The position numbers were made by a program, and so were the translations under genes. Positions 61,059-64,000 of a DNA stretch of 64,000 bases are shown in pieces. The stretch spans positions 558,001 through 622,000 of the forward strand of contig NZ_FXWP01000013.1 of assembly GCF_900184035.1 (NCBI RefSeq). The letters are read 5' to 3'. Source of the DNA: Kosakonia pseudosacchari (GTDB taxonomy: Bacteria > Pseudomonadota > Gammaproteobacteria > Enterobacterales > Enterobacteriaceae). Position 1 is the first letter of the stretch. The number at the start of each line of letters is the position of its first letter. The notes below the pieces were generated by a model that saw nothing but the letters and a program-made list of their open reading frames with translations, searched no databases and had not been told where the DNA came from.

Positions 61059-61698
61059 GTATTATTGGTTATTCTGGGTGGGGTTGGTCTGCGCTGTTAT
61101 AGCGAATACGGCTTATGCGATGACCGCTCCGGAGGCCGATAAAGTGATACAGCACGGGTTTCCTGAACAACCCGAAGCGTTAGAGGAAACGACACAGGCG
61201 CTTTTCCAGGAATTTGAAAAAACGAAGAACGTGACATCGCTGATCTTTTATTCTTATGGAATGTTACGACAGGCGAATCATTTTTCGGTTGTTAATGATT
61301 TTATTCATGCTTCGGAATATGCGAAAACGGGTTTTTTTTATCTTGATGAAGCAGTAGATTCACATGAAGGCAATCCTCGTATTAGATATCTACGTGCTCG
61401 TATCGACGCTTATTTACCTGCTGTAATAGGGCGTTGCGTGGTTACACTTGATGATACCGAGCGTTTATTAAAAGAAAAGAATGTATTCGATAATGATATT
61501 TTAAAACATATTGAATATATGCGTTATAAAGCCTTGGTAAACTGTAATCAGCCTCAGCAGGCCGAATTGTTAATGGAAAAAATAAAAGCGAAAACCTCCG
61601 TGGATGCTAATTTTTTCGATACAAATCTTCATGCTGAACCAGAGTGGGATATGAATGAAGTTACCCAGATTGTCATTCCATTATTCAAAGGCGAATAG
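61042..61698 (+). CDS. Small exported protein of the Lol-like module, function unknown
   Basis: Predicted periplasmic protein of 218 residues with a signal peptide ending at IANTAYA. The rest is acidic and helical, with a TPR-like rhythm (YGMLRQANHFSVVNDFIHASEYAKTGFFYLDEAV, described around residues 72-106, then RYLRARIDAYLPAV). It has no family I recognise. It lies between the ATPase and permease genes, with a 17-base overlap and a zero-base gap. That suggests it belongs to the transporter, perhaps as a periplasmic adaptor. Confidence 0.75.
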   Translation: MAQIRKYYWLFWVGLVCAVIANTAYAMTAPEADKVIQHGFPEQPEALEETTQALFQEFEKTKNVTSLIFYSYGMLRQANHFSVVNDFIHASEYAKTGFFYLDEAVDSHEGNPRIRYLRARIDAYLPAVIGRCVVTLDDTERLLKEKNVFDNDILKHIEYMRYKALVNCNQPQQAELLMEKIKAKTSVDANFFDTNLHAEPEWDMNEVTQIVIPLFKGE

Positions 61699-63009
61699 AT
61701 GTCCATGCACATGCTTTTAACAAATATAATTATTCTTGTGATAATGTGTTTTGTCCTTTATTATCTACTTTTTAAATTTAGAGATGCAAAGTTTTCATTC
61801 CTAAATTTGTTTCGGCATAAAAAAAGAACAATTTCAACAACAATTGCCATTATGCTTGGTGGCGTGTCTATTTTTCTTTATGGTGGATTTATCGATTACT
61901 CTTTTTGGATTTTGAAGGAGCAGACGATTCGGACAAATATAGGACACGTACAGATCTATAACCCCAAATATTTCGAGACATCAAATAAAAGCCGCAGCTT
62001 GATTGCAGATTATGCAAATCTGAAAAAAGAAATTCTCAGCGATCATGCGTTATCTGCTGATATCTCAACTATTTCAGGACAACTTGAGTTTAGCGGCGTC
62101 GTATCACAGTACGAAAATGAAACCTCCAGTTTTTTTTCAGGGTTAGGTGTGGAGCCGTTACCATCTTTAAAGCTCGGTTCATTCGATAAAATTATTTCTG
62201 GTAGTGATTTATCTCGAGTGAAAACCAATGAAGTCACCCTCGGTGAAGGGCTTGCCGGAACGCTAAATGCTAATTATGGTGACTGGCTTGATATAATGAC
62301 AGTCAACACCCATGGTGGTCAGGGCGCTCTTTCATTGAAATTGCGAGGTATTTTTTCCTCAGGGATTAAAGATTATGATGATGTTGCGATGAAAATGCCT
62401 TTGGCGACAGCACAAAAACTGATGGGTACAGATGGCGTAAGCAAGGTATTAATTCTGCTAAAAAAAGATAATACGGATCTTTTTATTAATAATTTACGAC
62501 ATTTTATTGATGAACATCATTTGCCGTTAATAGTAAAAAGCTGGAAAGATAGTTCTATTTTTTATCAACAAGTAGAGAGTTTATTATCAGGCATTTATTT
62601 CTTTATTAAGCTCATAGTAGCTCTTGTCGTTATCTTTATGATCAGTAATGCGATGACGATGAACATTATAGAGCGTACGCGAGAAATCACCACGCTACGG
62701 GCTATTGGTTTACAGCCATTACATGTTTCGCGGTTGTTCCTGCTGGAAGGAATATTTATTGGTACTCTCGGTGCGATAGGTAGTCTTGTTATCGGCTTTA
62801 TTCTTGCTGGTATTATTAATCTACACGGTATTGCCATGCCTCCCTCACCCGGGCAAACGCAAGGTTATACTGCTTTCATTAAAATTAACAACGTCGAGCT
62901 AATATGGCTAACCTTTGTGTTGCCTGTGTTAACCTCCTCGTTAGCTTCAATACTGCCGGCTTTGCGAGCATCCAGGTTAAATATATCAGATGCATTTAAA
63001 TTCTCTTAA
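61699..63009 (+). CDS. LolC/LolE/MacB-type permease (FtsX domain)
   Basis: Inner-membrane permease of the type VII ABC transporters. Helices are seen at about 5-26, 50-70, 300-325 (FFIKLIVALVVIFMISNAMTM), 350-375 and 400-422. A large periplasmic domain lies between the second and third. The FtsX core is recognised by NIIERTREITTLRAIGLQPLHVSRLF and the end LPALRASRLNISDAFKF (only parts quoted: RTREITTLRAIGLQP and ILPALRASRL). Length is 436 residues; an extra N-terminal helix compared with LolC is unusual. A single permease gene suggests a homodimer. Confidence 0.9.
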   Translation: MSMHMLLTNIIILVIMCFVLYYLLFKFRDAKFSFLNLFRHKKRTISTTIAIMLGGVSIFLYGGFIDYSFWILKEQTIRTNIGHVQIYNPKYFETSNKSRSLIADYANLKKEILSDHALSADISTISGQLEFSGVVSQYENETSSFFSGLGVEPLPSLKLGSFDKIISGSDLSRVKTNEVTLGEGLAGTLNANYGDWLDIMTVNTHGGQGALSLKLRGIFSSGIKDYDDVAMKMPLATAQKLMGTDGVSKVLILLKKDNTDLFINNLRHFIDEHHLPLIVKSWKDSSIFYQQVESLLSGIYFFIKLIVALVVIFMISNAMTMNIIERTREITTLRAIGLQPLHVSRLFLLEGIFIGTLGAIGSLVIGFILAGIINLHGIAMPPSPGQTQGYTAFIKINNVELIWLTFVLPVLTSSLASILPALRASRLNISDAFKFS

Positions 63010-63017
63010 GGCTTAAT

Positions 63018-63803
63018 ATGATTGTCACTGCTAGTCTCCGAATCATTATTGTGTCTTTTTTTCTTATAATGGCAAATGCCAGCGTCATAGCTTCAGTCGG
63101 AGCGCTGGATATTATTCGTCGCGCTGATGAGATTCGCTCACCAAATAAACCTTTTCGCTACACCGTTACAGTTCTGGAGTACAAAGACGGTGTAGAAAAG
63201 GAAGAAAACAAACAGATTCTTGATATATCAATGCGCTTTATGAAGCCTGAAAAAGGAATGCCAGCTGATGCTCGTTCACTGGCTCGTTTTATCTACCCCC
63301 CCCGGGATAAAGGAAATATCATGCTATCTGACTGGTATGATTTATGGTTTTATACGCCATCGCTTCGACGACCTATACCTGTATCGCGCGAACAAAGATT
63401 AGTTGGGCAAATTTCAAATGGTGATGTTATCGTTACTAACTTTGAATATTCTTATAGCGCAACACTGGCTGGAGATAAGCCCTGCGGGGAATCGATCTGC
63501 TACGAACTCGTCTTGCTACGTAAATCAGATGCAGTGACATATCCAAAGATTATCTATTTGGTTGAAAAAGAGAATTATCATCCATATCAGGCATCTTATT
63601 ATTCAATGGACGATAAATTGCTTAAAACAGTTAAGTATGAAAATTTTCAAATGGTGCTAGGGGAAATGCGACCAATGAGAATAGTTGTGCGAGATGCAAA
63701 GCACAGTAAGGGCTATTCTGTAATGGAATACAGTGATGCCAGGTTCGAGTTATTGCCTGAATCTAATTTTACCAGGGAATATATTCAACGAGGTGTTAAG
63801 TGA
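63018..63803 (+). CDS. LolA-like outer-membrane lipoprotein-sorting protein
   Basis: Periplasmic protein of the LolA-like group often annotated as outer membrane lipoprotein-sorting protein. A signal peptide of about 25 residues ends near SVIAS. The following parts fit a half-open LolA beta-barrel that shields a lipid: ILDISMRFMKPEKGMPADAR, FIYPPRDKGNIMLSDWYDLWFY, and the EYSDARFELLPE end. A pair of cysteines (GDKPCGESICYEL) probably forms a disulfide. Length is 261 residues. It would take the exported lipid or lipoprotein from the adjacent permease. A C8 run lies in the gene. Confidence 0.85.
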   Translation: MIVTASLRIIIVSFFLIMANASVIASVGALDIIRRADEIRSPNKPFRYTVTVLEYKDGVEKEENKQILDISMRFMKPEKGMPADARSLARFIYPPRDKGNIMLSDWYDLWFYTPSLRRPIPVSREQRLVGQISNGDVIVTNFEYSYSATLAGDKPCGESICYELVLLRKSDAVTYPKIIYLVEKENYHPYQASYYSMDDKLLKTVKYENFQMVLGEMRPMRIVVRDAKHSKGYSVMEYSDARFELLPESNFTREYIQRGVK

Positions 63804-64000
63804 GTTGCCGCATAACTCTGGTGACTTTATCATTTATACTGTTACCTTTTAGTCTCTATGCAAGTTGTCTTTCTGGTTCAGATATTCAAAAAAATGCTGA
63901 TGTTACGCTAACGTTGCAAGGCTCTTATACAAAAAAGAAACCATCGATATGGAATATTGAAGGTAAGAACGCTTATGTAAAAGATAATATTAATAATAGT
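63800..64000 (+). CDS. Exported protein, 3' end beyond window
   Basis: A GTG start overlaps the LolA-like stop by four bases (GTGA). The 67 visible codons open with a signal peptide, about MSCRITLVTLSFILLPFSLYA, then SCLSGSDIQKNADVTLTLQG. The predicted cleavage leaves Ser-Cys near the N-terminus, but there is no proper lipobox. Alternating polar and non-polar residues after that suggest a beta-strand start, so an outer-membrane or periplasmic protein is possible. The identity cannot be told from this fragment. Confidence 0.7.
   Translation, partial: MSCRITLVTLSFILLPFSLYASCLSGSDIQKNADVTLTLQGSYTKKKPSIWNIEGKNAYVKDNINNS

Larger units (their letters stand above)
48447..64000. other. Accessory island after serT (right end outside window)
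   Basis: From just after serT, base composition becomes visibly AT-rich and the gene content stops following the E. coli order; the hya operon that follows serT in E. coli is not here. The island carries a regulator pair, a two-partner-secretion transporter, a fatty-acid/polyketide-like gene set and Lol-like transport genes. A tRNA 3' end is a classic integration point, but no integrase and no repeat of the serT 3' end are seen in the window, so the left boundary is inferred from content and composition. Confidence 0.7.

Noticed and set aside
48447..64000. Standard aryl-polyene cluster
   Set aside because: KS, CLF, ACP, dehydratase, reductase and LolA-like parts are shared in kind, but the AMP ligase, MMPL exporter, acyltransferase and separate KS/CLF genes are not seen, and TpsB, GcvT-like and ABC genes are foreign to it. 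The unseen right part could change this.

Overview
The window is chromosomal DNA from a member of the Enterobacteriaceae. From mukB to the serine tRNA gene serT, gene order and content follow the 21-22 minute region of the E. coli chromosome almost gene for gene. The OmpF-type porin reads most like Klebsiella OmpK35, and hya hydrogenase genes do not follow serT. This points to the Enterobacter/Kosakonia/Klebsiella side of the family rather than Escherichia; the genus is an inference I cannot settle.

The core runs from 1 to about 48.4 kb. It holds the end of mukB; ldtD, mepK and gloC (cell wall and detoxification); aspC; ompF; asnS; pncB; pepN; the alkanesulfonate operon ssuEADCB; pyrD, zapC and ycbX; rlmL and uup; pqiABC (lipid transport across the envelope); rmf; fabA and lonH; matP, ompA and sulA; sxy, yccS, yccF and helD; then mgsA, yccU, hspQ, rlmI, acyP, tusE and yccA. 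Readable control sites include a LexA box at sulA, FabR and FadR sites at fabA, the pyrD leader hairpin, the ompF and ompA leaders and many hairpin-plus-U terminators. Two departures from the E. coli layout stand out: yccT/csgI is missing between mgsA and yccU, and an extra MppA/OppA-type binding protein gene lies between yccA and serT.

After serT (48316-48403) the sequence turns visibly AT-rich and becomes an accessory island that runs past the right edge. A leftward pair encodes a MarT/CadC-like membrane-bound regulator and a FidL-like membrane protein. After a 0.66-kb non-coding gap, at least fourteen rightward, tightly packed genes follow: a TpsB/ShlB-type outer-membrane transporter, a holo-ACP synthase, a FabG-like reductase, a FabZ-like dehydratase, an acyl carrier protein, a GcvT-like folate-fold protein, a fused ketosynthase-chain-length-factor-like protein, a second ketosynthase with an altered active site, an unrecognised protein, a LolD-like ATPase, a small exported protein, a LolC/E-like permease, a LolA-like periplasmic protein and the start of another exported protein.

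Together these make a plausible self-contained type II fatty-acid/polyketide-like pathway, with its own carrier activation, joined to a Lol-like route to the outer membrane and to a two-partner-secretion pore. The gene kinds recall the adhesin plus polyketide/fatty-acid island called OI-47 in E. coli O157:H7, and, more distantly, aryl-polyene clusters; both comparisons are from memory. The product is unknown and no TpsA exoprotein is visible, so this island is the best candidate for an undescribed system.
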